A DNA stretch of 64,000 bases from Methylobacterium sp. J-088 (GTDB taxonomy: Bacteria > Pseudomonadota > Alphaproteobacteria > Rhizobiales > Beijerinckiaceae), in assembly GCF_022829295.1 (NCBI RefSeq), contig NZ_JAKSYH010000046.1:52456-116455 (forward strand). Reading direction: 5' to 3'. The notes under the pieces were generated by a model, which saw only the letters and a list, made by a program, of their open reading frames with translations, did no database searches and was not told where the DNA came from. Every line of letters begins with the position of its first letter. Position 1 is the first letter of the stretch. Shown here one piece after another: positions 9,303 to 17,411 of this stretch. The position numbers and the translations under genes are program-made.

Positions 9303-9318
9303 GTATCTTATGGGATAC
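9303..9318 (+). promoter_or_regulatory. Candidate autoregulatory operator of the toxin-antitoxin pair
   Basis: The inverted repeat GTATC-ttatgg-GATAC ends eight bases before the likely GTG start of the toxin gene. Short palindromes over the promoter are the usual targets of HigA/HTH antitoxins, which repress their own operon. The arms are perfect but only 5 bp long, so chance cannot be excluded; position is the main support. Confidence 0.55.
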
Positions 9319-9325
9319 TTTTCAA

Positions 9326-9619
9326 GTGCCGCGGATCGTGACGACGGCCGTCTTCGACCGGTGGATCGAAGGCCTGCGCGACCGCGTCGGCCGAGCGAGA
9401 ATCCTCCGGCGGATCGTTCGGTTCCAAGAGGGCAACCCGGGGACGGTGGCCCCTGTCGGTGGCGGGGTCAGCGAGATGAAGATCGACAGCAGTCCGGGCT
9501 ACCGCATCTACATCGTCCACCGGGACGATGGCACGATCGTGATCCTGCTGTGCGGCGGCGACCAGGGTAGCCAAGCGCGCGATATCGCGCGGGCCCATGA
9601 ACTCGCATTGACGGTTTGA
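9326..9619 (+). CDS. Type II toxin, RelE/HigB-like addiction-module killer protein
   Basis: A 97-residue protein of the RelE/ParE-superfamily killer group (HigB-like, TIGR02683 type), whose members usually cleave ribosome-bound mRNA. Conserved marks are RDRVGRARILRRI, FQEGNPG, VGGGVSEMKIDSSPGYRIY and the end motif ILLCGGDQGSQARDIARA. The GTG at 9326 is preferred: it places the first beta strand (RIVTTAVFDRWIEGL) where relatives begin, and the candidate operator lies just upstream. The antitoxin gene follows after four bases, in the toxin-first order typical of higBA. Confidence in the family is high; cleavage specificity is unknown. Confidence 0.9.
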   Translation: MPRIVTTAVFDRWIEGLRDRVGRARILRRIVRFQEGNPGTVAPVGGGVSEMKIDSSPGYRIYIVHRDDGTIVILLCGGDQGSQARDIARAHELALTV

Positions 9620-9623
9620 GGAT

Positions 9624-9959
9624 ATGCCCATGGCGGCTTCTGAGTCCCCTCCCAAGACCCCGACGCGGCCTTTCGTAATCGCGCAGCATCTCCGCGCGCC
9701 CGAGGATGCGGCCGCCTACCTCTCAGCCGCTCTGGAAGAGAAAGACCCAGCGGCTTTCCGCCGGGCGTTGGGCGATGTCGCCCGCGCCGGACGCATGTCG
9801 GCCGTCGCCGAGGCCACCGGCCTCGGGCGCGAGAGCCTCTACAAGGCCCTTTCGCAGACCGGTAACCCGAGTCTCGAGACCGTGCAACGGGTCGTCGCCG
9901 CGCTCGGCTTCAGCCTTGCGGTCGTGCCGAACGGCGAAGCACCGGCCGATCCCGGCTGA
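9624..9959 (+). CDS. Type II antitoxin with HTH domain (HigA-like addiction-module antidote)
   Basis: A 111-residue antitoxin partner of the preceding toxin. The C-terminal half is a Cro/C1-type helix-turn-helix (MSAVAEATGLGRESLYKAL, then NPSLETVQRVVAALG), and the N-terminal half holds the HLRAPEDAAAYLSAALEE stretch typical of the TIGR02684 antidote family. It should neutralise the toxin by direct binding and repress the operon, probably at the palindrome at 9303-9318. The ATG at 9624 follows a TGAGGA stretch spanning the toxin stop. It ends three bases from the convergent ankyrin gene. Confidence 0.9.
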   Translation: MPMAASESPPKTPTRPFVIAQHLRAPEDAAAYLSAALEEKDPAAFRRALGDVARAGRMSAVAEATGLGRESLYKALSQTGNPSLETVQRVVAALGFSLAVVPNGEAPADPG

Positions 9960-9961
9960 GT

Positions 9962-10495
9962 TCACCCTACCGGCCGCTCAGCCTCGTCGAGCTGCCCCGG
10001 CGTCGCCTGCGCACCCATGGCACGGGCCATGTCGGCGGCGCTCTGGCCGGCGGCGTCGCGCCGGTCCGGGTCGGCCCCGTGCTGGAGCAGCAGGTCGACC
10101 ATCTCGGTCCGGTCGAACATCGCCGCCGTCATCAGGGCCGTGCGGCTGCCGTCGCCGGTCCCGTCCACCGCCGCCCCGTGCTGGAGCAGCAGCCGCGCGA
10201 TCGCCAGATCGTTCTTGAACGCCGCGCCGGCCAACGGGGTCTGGCCGCGATCGTTTCCGAGTTCCGGATCGCCGCCGGCCTCCAGGATCACCCGCGTCGC
10301 TTCCGCCTGCCCGTTATAGGCAGCCAGCATCAGCAGGCTGTCGCCCTTGTCGTTGCGCAGGTTCGCCGGCAGCCCCTGGCCGAACAGCTCAGCGAGCTCT
10401 TCGGCGTGACCCATCCGGGCGTACTGGAAGACTCGGGCCGCGAAGGCCAGGGTGTCGTCATCGAGGGCGGGGCGTGCATTGGTCTCGGCTGTCAT
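9962..10495 (-). CDS. Ankyrin-repeat protein
   Basis: A 177-residue soluble protein with about four ankyrin repeats: GHAEELAELFGQGLPANLRN, DSLLMLAAYNGQAEATRVIL, TPLAGAAFKNDLAIARLLLQ and TALMTAAMFDRTEMVDLLLQ, followed by a final partial repeat (DAAGQSAADMARAMG). No signal peptide is visible, so it is probably a cytoplasmic protein-binding scaffold; the partner is unknown. Small ankyrin proteins of this kind are common in alphaproteobacteria. The gene is transcribed away from the reductase gene at 10668, leaving a 172-bp divergent promoter region. Confidence 0.9.
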   Translation of the reverse strand: MTAETNARPALDDDTLAFAARVFQYARMGHAEELAELFGQGLPANLRNDKGDSLLMLAAYNGQAEATRVILEAGGDPELGNDRGQTPLAGAAFKNDLAIARLLLQHGAAVDGTGDGSRTALMTAAMFDRTEMVDLLLQHGADPDRRDAAGQSAADMARAMGAQATPGQLDEAERPVG

Positions 10496-10667
10496 CGCGT
10501 GCTCGTCTGCTCAGATCACCGTCCGATCTGGGTCGGCGGAACGGCCCTGTCCAGCGCCGCCGAAAGCGCGAACCGCAGGACCGAACCCTGCGGACCATCG
10601 GCCGGATGTCACACCGGCCCGGGCTTCCTTGTCATGTCATCGGTGGCTGAACCGACAAGGGGAAACG

Positions 10668-11303
10668 ATGGCCGACATCATCATGCGCAGGGATCCGGGC
10701 GAGCCTCGGCCGATCCTGATCCCGATCGTATTCCATTCGGGCTACGGCCATACCGCGCGCCAGGCCGACGCCGTCGCGGCGGGTGTCCGGCTCGTCGCTG
10801 ACGCGGAGGCCGCGCTCGTTCCCGTCGAGGACGTGGACCAATCCTGGGCCGTCCTCCACGCCGCCCCCGCCATTATCTTCGGCGCGCCGACCTATACGGG
10901 CGCGGCCTCCGCGGCGTTCAAGGCGTTCCAGGAGGCGACATCGCGGGCCGTGATGGCCCAGGGCTACCTGTGGAAGGACAAGATCGCCGCCGGGTTCACC
11001 AATTCCGGGTCGATGGCCGGCGACAAGCTCGCGACGTTGATCCAATTGGCTCTGTTCGCGGCGCAGCACGGGATGCATTGGGTGAGCCTCGACCTGCCGC
11101 CCGCCAACAATTCCTCCATCGGGTCGGCGGAGGATCTGAACCGGCTCGGCTACTGGCTCGGTGCCGCCGCGCAGTCGAACACCGATGTCGGCCCCGAGCG
11201 GGTGCCCCCGGAAGCCGACCTCGCGACCGCACGCCATCTCGGCCGGCGTGTGGCCCAGGTCACGCTTCAATGCGTGCGTGGCCGTGAGGCGATGGGCCTG
11301 TGA
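10668..11303 (+). CDS. Flavodoxin-fold NAD(P)H:FMN/quinone oxidoreductase (WrbA-like)
   Basis: A 211-residue flavodoxin-like protein. The N-terminal phosphate-binding loop reads PIVFHSGYGHTARQAD, a WrbA-type FMN loop. GAPTYTGAASAAFKAFQ supplies the second flavin loop, and AAGFTNSGSMAGDKLATL matches the third. Members reduce quinones or carry FMN in the cytoplasm. The ATG at 10668 has an AAGGGGA ribosome-binding site. The stop codon overlaps the GTG start of the ECF41 sigma gene (GTGA), so the two genes are translationally coupled and probably share a stress function. Confidence 0.88.
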   Translation: MADIIMRRDPGEPRPILIPIVFHSGYGHTARQADAVAAGVRLVADAEAALVPVEDVDQSWAVLHAAPAIIFGAPTYTGAASAAFKAFQEATSRAVMAQGYLWKDKIAAGFTNSGSMAGDKLATLIQLALFAAQHGMHWVSLDLPPANNSSIGSAEDLNRLGYWLGAAAQSNTDVGPERVPPEADLATARHLGRRVAQVTLQCVRGREAMGL

Positions 11304-12181
11304 CGGCGTCGCAGAATTCGGCGGATCCGGTGGAAGTACGCTTCTCGGATCTCCGGCCCGGCCTGGTCCGGCTCGTCTACCGCATGCTGGGCTCGACGGC
11401 CGATGCCGAGGACGTGGTGCACGACGCCTATGCGCGCTGGCTGGCCGCCGACCGCGCCGCGGTGCGCGAGCCCGCCGCGTTCCTGCGGATCGTGGTCACG
11501 CGCCTCTGCCTCAACCAGCTGACATCGGCCCGCCGCCGGCGGGAGACCTATATCGGGCCCTGGCTGCCGGAGCCGATCTTCGATCCCGAGGATGGCGAGC
11601 CGCTCGACGACATCACCCTGCCGCTCATGATGGCGCTGGAGCGCCTCTCGCCCCTCGAACGGGCCGCCTTCCTCCTGCACGACGTGTTCGGGATGAGCTT
11701 TCCGGAGGTAGCCGAGGCGATCGGGCGCGAGGCCGCGGCGTGCCGGAAGCTGACCAGCCGCGCCCGCGTGCATGTCCGGGAGGCGCGGCCGCGCTTCGCG
11801 GTGGCCCGGGAGGACGGCTTCAGGATCGCCGCCGCGTTCTTCGCCGCGTCGCGCAGCGGCGACATGGCCGCACTCCGGGCGCTCCTGACTGAGGATGTGG
11901 TCGCCACGGCCGATGGCGGCGGCAAAGTCCCCGCGTCGCCGAAGCCGCTCGTCGGGCGGGAGGCGGTGCTCGCGCGCCATGCCGCGATGGCACAGGATTT
12001 CGAGCAGGACCCGTCCCGGCTCGTGCGCTACGCAACGATCGATGGATTGCCGGGCTTCGTCACCGTCGAGGCAGGCGACATCGTGCAGACCACGGCCCTG
12101 TGGCTGCGCGCCGACGCGGTCGCTGCCCTCTACGTGGTGCGCAATCCCGACAAGCTGATCCGGGTCTCCCGCCTGGGCTGA
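11300..12181 (+). CDS. ECF41-type RNA polymerase sigma factor with SnoaL-like C-terminal domain
   Basis: A 293-residue extracytoplasmic-function sigma factor. The sigma2 region (VRLVYRMLGSTADAEDVVHDAY) and sigma4 region (ALERLSPLERAAFLLHDVFG) are clear, linked by the ECF41 signature WLPEP. The C-terminal 110 residues form a SnoaL-like domain with the two ECF41 motifs DGGGK and NPDKL, which in studied members modulate sigma activity without a classical anti-sigma factor. It begins at a GTG that overlaps the stop of the flavodoxin-like gene. ECF41 partners are usually carboxymuconolactone decarboxylases, oxidoreductases or epimerases; a flavodoxin-fold oxidoreductase fits loosely. Confidence 0.93.
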   Translation: MTASQNSADPVEVRFSDLRPGLVRLVYRMLGSTADAEDVVHDAYARWLAADRAAVREPAAFLRIVVTRLCLNQLTSARRRRETYIGPWLPEPIFDPEDGEPLDDITLPLMMALERLSPLERAAFLLHDVFGMSFPEVAEAIGREAAACRKLTSRARVHVREARPRFAVAREDGFRIAAAFFAASRSGDMAALRALLTEDVVATADGGGKVPASPKPLVGREAVLARHAAMAQDFEQDPSRLVRYATIDGLPGFVTVEAGDIVQTTALWLRADAVAALYVVRNPDKLIRVSRLG

Positions 12182-12207
12182 TCGCTTCCGGGCGCGTCCG
12201 TCCGGCG

Positions 12208-12233
12208 GGAACGGTTTCGCACGGATGTCCGTT
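12208..12233 (+). promoter_or_regulatory. Candidate EcfG-type general stress response promoter
   Basis: The sequence GGAAC (12208-12212), 17 bases, then CGTT (12230-12233) matches the EcfG promoter consensus of alphaproteobacteria (GGAAC-N16/17-CGTT). Transcription would begin near 12241, about 40 bases before the ATG at 12279. It lies downstream of the ECF41 gene stop and so would drive the small gene separately. Confidence 0.65.
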
Positions 12234-12278
12234 GCTGGCGCCACGGGCCGCGATAGCCCGACCTGCGCCGGAGCGACC

Positions 12279-12497
12279 ATGCCGCGCCCCTATGAACCGT
12301 ATGCCGATGCCCTGCGCATCGCCCGCGAGATCGTCCGCGATCGGGTCGGTGCGGTCACGCGGGCGGCCGTCCAGGCGGATCCCCATGCCTATGACGAGGC
12401 CTGCAATGCCCTCGCCCTCCGGATCGCCGAAGCCCTCGTCGACGCGGGCGAAGCGGTGGCCAACCGCTATGCCGGCCGGGACAACGCGGCCGCCTGA
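12279..12497 (+). CDS. Small conserved-looking hypothetical protein, likely stress-induced
   Basis: A 72-residue, mostly helical, acidic and alanine-rich protein with no signal peptide, membrane segment or recognised motif (MPRPYEPYADALRIAREIVR at the start). The ATG at 12279 is preferred over one 54 bases upstream, because a GGAGCGA ribosome-binding site precedes it and the candidate EcfG promoter sits at a normal distance. Codon use matches neighbouring genes. If the promoter is real, the gene belongs to the general stress regulon. Function is unknown. Confidence 0.7.
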   Translation: MPRPYEPYADALRIAREIVRDRVGAVTRAAVQADPHAYDEACNALALRIAEALVDAGEAVANRYAGRDNAAA

Positions 12498-12518
12498 CGG
12501 CGGCTTTCCGCCCCTCGA

Positions 12519-15263
12519 TCAGCCCCGCTTGCGCCCGCCGCCGCCCTTGTATTTCGGCTTCTGTCCGCCGAGGCCTTGCGTCGAGCGCGGCTTCGGCCGC
12601 TCCTGCCAAGCCACCGCGTTGGCCGGCAATTCCCGGTCCGTCCCCGGACCCATATTGTCCAGATCGGGCTTGGTGATGCGGCTGCCCCCCGCTCCGCGCG
12701 GGGCTTTCCGGCCGAACTTGCCCGCCTCGCGCTCCACGTCGCCCTGCCGGGCCATCGGATCGTCCGAGACCAGGAGCTCGGTGGCCTGGAGCCGCTTGAG
12801 TTCGTCGCGCAGCCGAGCCGCCTCCTCGAAGTCGAGATCCGCGGCGGCCGTGCGCATCCGCTTCTCCAGATCCGCCATCACGGCCTTGAGGTTGTGGCCG
12901 ATCGTGACCGCATCCTTGGCGAGTCCGGTATCGACCTGGACGTGGTCGCGCTCGAACACGCTGCTCAGGATGTCGGCGATGCCGCGCTTCACGCTTTGCG
13001 GGGTGATGCCGTGCTCTTCGTTGTAGGCGAGCTGCTTGACGCGGCGACGCTCGGTCTCGGCCATCGCCCGTTCCATCGAGCCGGTGATGTTGTCGGCGTA
13101 CAGGATGCAGCGGGCGTCGGCGTTGCGGGCGGCGCGGCCGATGGTCTGGATCAGCGAGGTCTCCGAGCGGAGGAAGCCTTCCTTGTCGGCATCCAGGATC
13201 GCCACCAGGGCGCATTCCGGGATGTCGAGGCCCTCGCGCAGCAGGTTGATGCCGATCAGCACGTCGAAGGCGCCGAGCCGCAGGTCGCGGATGATCTCGA
13301 TCCGCTCCAGCGTGTCGATGTCGGAGTGCATGTAGCGCACCCGCACGCCGTTCTCGTGCAAGTACTCTGTCAGATCCTCGGCCATGCGCTTGGTCAGCGT
13401 CGTGACCAGCGTCCGGTAGCCGGCCTGGGCGACCTCGCGCACCTCGCCCAGCAGGTCATCGACCTGCGAGCGGGCCGGGCGGATCTCGATCACCGGGTCG
13501 ACGAGGCCGGTCGGGCGGATCACCTGCTCGGCGAAGACGCCCCCGGTCTGCTCCATCTCCCACTTGCCGGGTGTCGCCGAGACGTGGACGGTCATCGGCC
13601 GCATCGCGTCCCATTCCTCGAAGCGGAGCGGGCGGTTGTCGAGACAGGAGGGCAGCCGAAAGCCGTATTCGGCGAGCGTCGCCTTGCGGCGGAAGTCGCC
13701 CCGGTACATGCCGCCGATCTGCGGCACGGTGACGTGGCTCTCGTCGGTGAAGACGAGCGCGTTGTCGGGCAGGTACTCGAACAGCGTCGGCGGCGGCTCG
13801 CCGGGCTTACGGCCGGTGAGATACCGCGAATAATTCTCGATGCCGTTGCAGGCGCCGGTGGCCTCGATCATCTCGATGTCGAAGGTGCAGCGCTGGTCGA
13901 TGCGCTGCGCCTCGATGAGCCGGCCCATCTTGGTCAGCTCCTCGATCCGGCCGTTCAGCTCATTCTTGATGCCCTTGATCGCCTGCTGCAGCGTCGGGCG
14001 CGGCGTGACGTAGTGCGAGTTGGCGTAGACCTTCACGAACTTCAGCTCGGAGAGGGTCTTACCGGTCAGCGGGTCGAACTCGACGATGCTCTCGATCTCG
14101 TCGCCGAACAGGCCGATCCGCCAGCCGCGATCCTCCAAGTGAGCGGGCCACAGCTCGATCGAATCGCCGCGCACCCGGAAGGTGCCGCGGGCGAAATCCG
14201 ATTGGATCCGCTTGTACTGCAGGGCCACGAGGTCGGCGATGAGTTGCCGCTGCTCGATCCTTTCGCCGAGGGACACGGTGAACGACATCGCCGTGTAGGT
14301 CTCGACCGAGCCGATGCCGTAGATGCACGAGACCGAGGCGACGATGATCACGTCGTCGCGCTCCAGCAGGGCGCGGGTCGCGGAGTGGCGCATCCGGTCG
14401 ATCTGCTCGTTGATCGAGGATTCCTTCTCGATGAACGTGTCCGAGCGCGGCACGTAGGCCTCGGGCTGGTAGTAATCGTAATAGGAGACGAAATACTCCA
14501 CGGCGTTATCGGGGAAGAACGACTTGAACTCCCCGTAGAGCTGCGCCGCCAGCGTCTTGTTGGGCGCCAGGATCAGGGCCGGGCGCTGGGTCTCCTCGAT
14601 GATCTTGGCCATCGTGAAGGTCTTGCCCGAGCCGGTGACGCCGAGCAGCACCTGATCGCGCTCATGGGCCTGAACGCCGGAGACCAGTTCGGCGATGGCC
14701 CTGGGCTGGTCACCGGCCGGCGTGAACTCGGATTTCAGTGTGAATCTGAGGCCGCCCTCGGATTTCTGGGGCCGCTCCGGCCGGTGCGGCACCCAGGTCT
14801 GGCCGTCCTTGAACAGCGGGTTGCCCTCGATGAGCAGCCGTTCCAGGGCCGAGACCGTCGCCGAGGCGCCGCCATCGCCGCCGGGATCGGGCAGGTCGGC
14901 GCCCTCCGGCACCGGTCCGTCCTCGGGCGGGGTCAGTCCGAGGGCTTGCGCCAGGCGCGGGTCGACATCCGCGGCATCGCCCAGCGCGTAGCCGGCCTGC
15001 GGTGCCTCCGCGAAGCCGTCGCGGGCGATCTCCGCCCGGCGCGTGGCGGCTTGCGGAGTCCCGCCCTTGCCGCCGCGCCCCTTGGGCTTGCCCGGGCGGG
15101 CGGGCGGCTCGGGCGGCGCCTCGATCGGCGCCGGCCTGTTGCGGTTGAGCGCCGGGTTCAGCAACGCGGCGAGATAGGTATCGAGCGGCTTCAGCTCGGG
15201 CTTCGACGCCTTGGCGGACGTGGTCGACACGGACGCGGCGCGCGATTTCTTCGGAGCGGGCAT
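12519..15263 (-). CDS. uvrB: UvrABC excinuclease subunit B with long N-terminal extension
   Basis: UvrB is the damage-verifying helicase of nucleotide excision repair, loaded by UvrA and joined by UvrC. Motifs are textbook: [10 protein letters not shown] (Walker A), the beta-hairpin region [42 protein letters not shown] and a C-terminal UVR domain ([18 protein letters not shown]) that contacts UvrC. At 914 residues it is about 240 longer than the usual 670. The extra length is a roughly 170-residue Pro/Ala/Lys-rich N-terminus before the normal [13 protein letters not shown] start, plus a basic Gly/Lys/Arg-rich tail. The ATG at 15263 begins a basic stretch (PAPKKSRAA); an earlier in-frame ATG exists but looks less likely. 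Confidence 0.96.
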   Translation of the reverse strand: MPAPKKSRAASVSTTSAKASKPELKPLDTYLAALLNPALNRNRPAPIEAPPEPPARPGKPKGRGGKGGTPQAATRRAEIARDGFAEAPQAGYALGDAADVDPRLAQALGLTPPEDGPVPEGADLPDPGGDGGASATVSALERLLIEGNPLFKDGQTWVPHRPERPQKSEGGLRFTLKSEFTPAGDQPRAIAELVSGVQAHERDQVLLGVTGSGKTFTMAKIIEETQRPALILAPNKTLAAQLYGEFKSFFPDNAVEYFVSYYDYYQPEAYVPRSDTFIEKESSINEQIDRMRHSATRALLERDDVIIVASVSCIYGIGSVETYTAMSFTVSLGERIEQRQLIADLVALQYKRIQSDFARGTFRVRGDSIELWPAHLEDRGWRIGLFGDEIESIVEFDPLTGKTLSELKFVKVYANSHYVTPRPTLQQAIKGIKNELNGRIEELTKMGRLIEAQRIDQRCTFDIEMIEATGACNGIENYSRYLTGRKPGEPPPTLFEYLPDNALVFTDESHVTVPQIGGMYRGDFRRKATLAEYGFRLPSCLDNRPLRFEEWDAMRPMTVHVSATPGKWEMEQTGGVFAEQVIRPTGLVDPVIEIRPARSQVDDLLGEVREVAQAGYRTLVTTLTKRMAEDLTEYLHENGVRVRYMHSDIDTLERIEIIRDLRLGAFDVLIGINLLREGLDIPECALVAILDADKEGFLRSETSLIQTIGRAARNADARCILYADNITGSMERAMAETERRRVKQLAYNEEHGITPQSVKRGIADILSSVFERDHVQVDTGLAKDAVTIGHNLKAVMADLEKRMRTAAADLDFEEAARLRDELKRLQATELLVSDDPMARQGDVEREAGKFGRKAPRGAGGSRITKPDLDNMGPGTDRELPANAVAWQERPKPRSTQGLGGQKPKYKGGGGRKRG

Positions 15264-15570
15264 GGGCTCAATATGGGCCGAGCGGCCGCCGCGCGGAAGC
15301 CTGTCGGCCGGAGAGTTTTGCCGCGCCGCGCCCGATCGGCCGGCGCCCGGAGGAGGCCGTCCGATTCCCGGTGCGCTGCCGTTCATCCCGAGAGATCATC
15401 GGAATACAACCGTTAGGTAGTTTTCGCGTTATTTTCGGCTCGTTTCGCCGATCTCATGTCTGGAAAACAGGCTTTCGAGCCGGCCGAATTGGCTTGCGAC
15501 GGATTGCAAGGGCCGTTACTTTGCGGCGCAAAGCACGATCAAGAACGATGCAGCCCGGGGCGTGAGGCGG
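15264..15570. other. Divergent intergenic region between uvrB and a membrane-protein gene
   Basis: This 307-bp stretch carries no convincing gene. The right half (15400-15470) is clearly more AT-rich than its surroundings and is the likely site of divergent promoters. I looked for the alphaproteobacterial LexA box (GTTC-N7-GTTC) for uvrB and did not find one. Confidence 0.5.
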
Positions 15571-16188
15571 ATGCAGGACCTGGACAAGGCCTTGGCCGAC
15601 ATCGTGGCGATCCGCTCGCAGATCGCCCGCGATACGGCGTTTCGCGGCGTGGGGGCGGCGACGATCGCCGGTACCGGCGGCCTCGCTCTGGCCTGTGCGG
15701 CGGGCCAGGCCCTGTGGCTCGGCGACCCGGCGGTCCGGGCCGGCCTGTTCTTCGGCCTCTGGGTCGCAGCCGCTCTGGCCGCCTTCGCGATGATCGGCAT
15801 CGAGGCGGTGCGGCGAACGCGCCGCCTGCATTCCGGCCTCGCCGACGCCATGGTGTGGAACGCCATCGAGGTCTTCCTGCCGGCGGCCGGCGCGGGGGCC
15901 TGCCTCGCCCTGGTGATCGCCCGGTTCGCGCCTCAGGAGGTCTGGATGCTGCCCGGCCTCTGGCAGGTTCTGGTCGGCCTCGGCCTGTTTGCCTCCGCGC
16001 GCATCCTGCCGCGGGGCGTCCAGGGCGTGGGCGCGTGGTACCTGCTCGCCGGGCTCGGCGTGCTGGCCTTCTCGGCGGAGACGCGCGTCCTCTCGCCCTG
16101 GGCCATGGGCCTGCCCTTCCTGGTCGGTCAGATCTGGCTGGCTGCGGTCATTCATCACGGCGCCCGGGCCTACGATGATGGCCTCTGA
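15571..16188 (+). CDS. Inner-membrane protein of unknown function, paired with a winged-helix regulator
   Basis: About 205 residues with six or so hydrophobic segments, beginning after a short hydrophilic N-terminus (MQDLDKALADIVAIRSQ). No catalytic motif is recognised. The ATG at 15571 gives a good N-terminus, though a GTG at 15562 is also in frame. Its last 14 bases overlap the start of the winged-helix gene, so they form a two-gene operon. Small membrane proteins joined to this kind of one-domain regulator are common in alphaproteobacteria, and the regulator probably controls the pair. Biochemical function is unknown. Confidence 0.8.
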   Translation: MQDLDKALADIVAIRSQIARDTAFRGVGAATIAGTGGLALACAAGQALWLGDPAVRAGLFFGLWVAAALAAFAMIGIEAVRRTRRLHSGLADAMVWNAIEVFLPAAGAGACLALVIARFAPQEVWMLPGLWQVLVGLGLFASARILPRGVQGVGAWYLLAGLGVLAFSAETRVLSPWAMGLPFLVGQIWLAAVIHHGARAYDDGL

Positions 16189-16564
16189 TCGCGACGTGGG
16201 CCGCTTCTCCTACGAGGGGCTCGACCGGATCATCCACGAGCGGGCGCGGCTCTCCGTGCTGACCTCCCTGGTGGCCCACCCCAAGGGGCTCCCCTTCCCC
16301 GATCTGAAGCGGCTGTGCGGCTTGACCGACGGCAACCTGAGCCGGCACCTCGCGGTTCTGAGCGAGGCCGACTTCGTGACGCTTCAGAAGGGGTTGTCGC
16401 AGAACCGCCCGCAGACGGTGTGCCGGCTGACCGCGAACGGACGGCAGCGCTTCATCGGTTATCTCGGCGTCTTGGAACAGGTCGTCCGCGACGCTGCGGA
16501 AGCCGCCGAGCCCGGCCCTGAATCGGGCCGCCGCGGCCTCGATCCGGCCACGAAACCGGCGTGA
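16175..16564 (+). CDS. Winged-helix transcriptional regulator (HTH_34/MarR-like)
   Basis: A 129-residue DNA-binding protein of the small winged-helix group with the sequence order RIIHERARLSVLTSLVAH, then PFPDLKRLCGLTDGNLSRHL (recognition helix), then the wing. This matches the HTH_34-type regulators that usually repress a neighbouring membrane-protein gene. Two consecutive ATGs (16175, 16178) begin inside the end of the membrane-protein gene, giving translational coupling. There is no ligand domain, so the signal may be sensed by the dimer or the partner protein. A cis-prenyltransferase gene follows 77 bp downstream and could be in the same unit. Confidence 0.85.
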   Translation: MMASDRDVGRFSYEGLDRIIHERARLSVLTSLVAHPKGLPFPDLKRLCGLTDGNLSRHLAVLSEADFVTLQKGLSQNRPQTVCRLTANGRQRFIGYLGVLEQVVRDAAEAAEPGPESGRRGLDPATKPA

Positions 16565-16641
16565 GACCGTTACACTGTTCCAAGACTGTTAATGTCGCTC
16601 CAATAAACTTCACCGATACGCTGTGTCCTGGAGACTTTACG

Positions 16642-17367
16642 ATGCAAAGTGAGGCGGCGCCGAAGGCCCTGCACGCCGCGATCATCATGGACGGCAATGG
16701 GCGCTGGGCGACGCAGCGCGGCCTGCCCCGGCTCGCCGGCCATCACCGCGGCGTCGAGGCGATCCGGCGGACCGCCGAGGCCTGTCCGGATCTCGGGATC
16801 GGCACGCTGACCCTCTACGCCTTCTCGGCCGACAACTGGCAGCGCCCGGCCGAGGAGGTCGGCGGTCTGATGCGGCTCCTGCGCTCCTACCTGCGCAACG
16901 AGACCCAGAGGCTGGCCCGCACCGGCACACGGCTCAGCGTCGTGGGCCGCCGCGATCGGCTCCCGGCGGGCATCCCGGAGGCGATCATGGCCGCGGAGAC
17001 CGCCACCGAAGCCGGGCGCCGCCTGCACCTGCGGATCTGTGTCGACTATTCCGCCCGCGACGCGATCATCGCCGCGGCGCAGCACCTCCAGGCGCAGGAG
17101 GCGGTGACACGCGAGGATTTCGGCGCGCTGGTGGCGGGCCCGATGCACGGATCGCCGGTTGAGGTCGATCTGCTGATCCGGACCGGGGGCGAGCAGCGCC
17201 TGTCCGACTTCCTGCTCTGGGAGGCGGCCTATGCGGAGCTGCACTTCACCGAGCGGATGTGGCCGGACTACGGCCCCGAGGAACTCGCCGCCGCGATGGC
17301 GGAATTCCGGAGCCGGGAGCGCCGGTTCGGTGGGCTGAAGACGGCGGCCGTCCCCGCGGCGGCCTGA
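16642..17367 (+). CDS. Cis-prenyltransferase (UppS/IspU family)
   Basis: A 241-residue enzyme that condenses isopentenyl diphosphate onto an allylic diphosphate in cis, giving polyprenyl carriers such as undecaprenyl diphosphate for cell-wall glycan synthesis. It has the family start AAIIMDGNGRWA (catalytic Asp), RGLPRLAGHHRG, TLYAFSADNWQRP and the C-terminal RTGGEQRLSDFLLWEAAYAEL with FTERMWPDY. The ATG at 16642 follows a GGAGA site at the usual distance. No cdsA, frr or dxr neighbours are present; these commonly adjoin the housekeeping uppS. This may therefore be a second paralogue rather than the essential copy. Confidence 0.92.
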   Translation: MQSEAAPKALHAAIIMDGNGRWATQRGLPRLAGHHRGVEAIRRTAEACPDLGIGTLTLYAFSADNWQRPAEEVGGLMRLLRSYLRNETQRLARTGTRLSVVGRRDRLPAGIPEAIMAAETATEAGRRLHLRICVDYSARDAIIAAAQHLQAQEAVTREDFGALVAGPMHGSPVEVDLLIRTGGEQRLSDFLLWEAAYAELHFTERMWPDYGPEELAAAMAEFRSRERRFGGLKTAAVPAAA

Positions 17368-17411
17368 GCGGCGCTTGACGCGCGGGTAACGTCGCGCAGA
17401 GGGTTTCCGCC

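Noticed and set aside
12576..15416. A 946-codon + strand frame opposite uvrB
   Set aside because: It is a G+C-driven mirror of uvrB with no motifs; uvrB motifs on the minus strand are unambiguous.
15264..15450. LexA (SOS) box upstream of uvrB
   Set aside because: No GTTC-N7-GTTC match was found near the start; GTTCATCCCGAGAGA matches only the first half.
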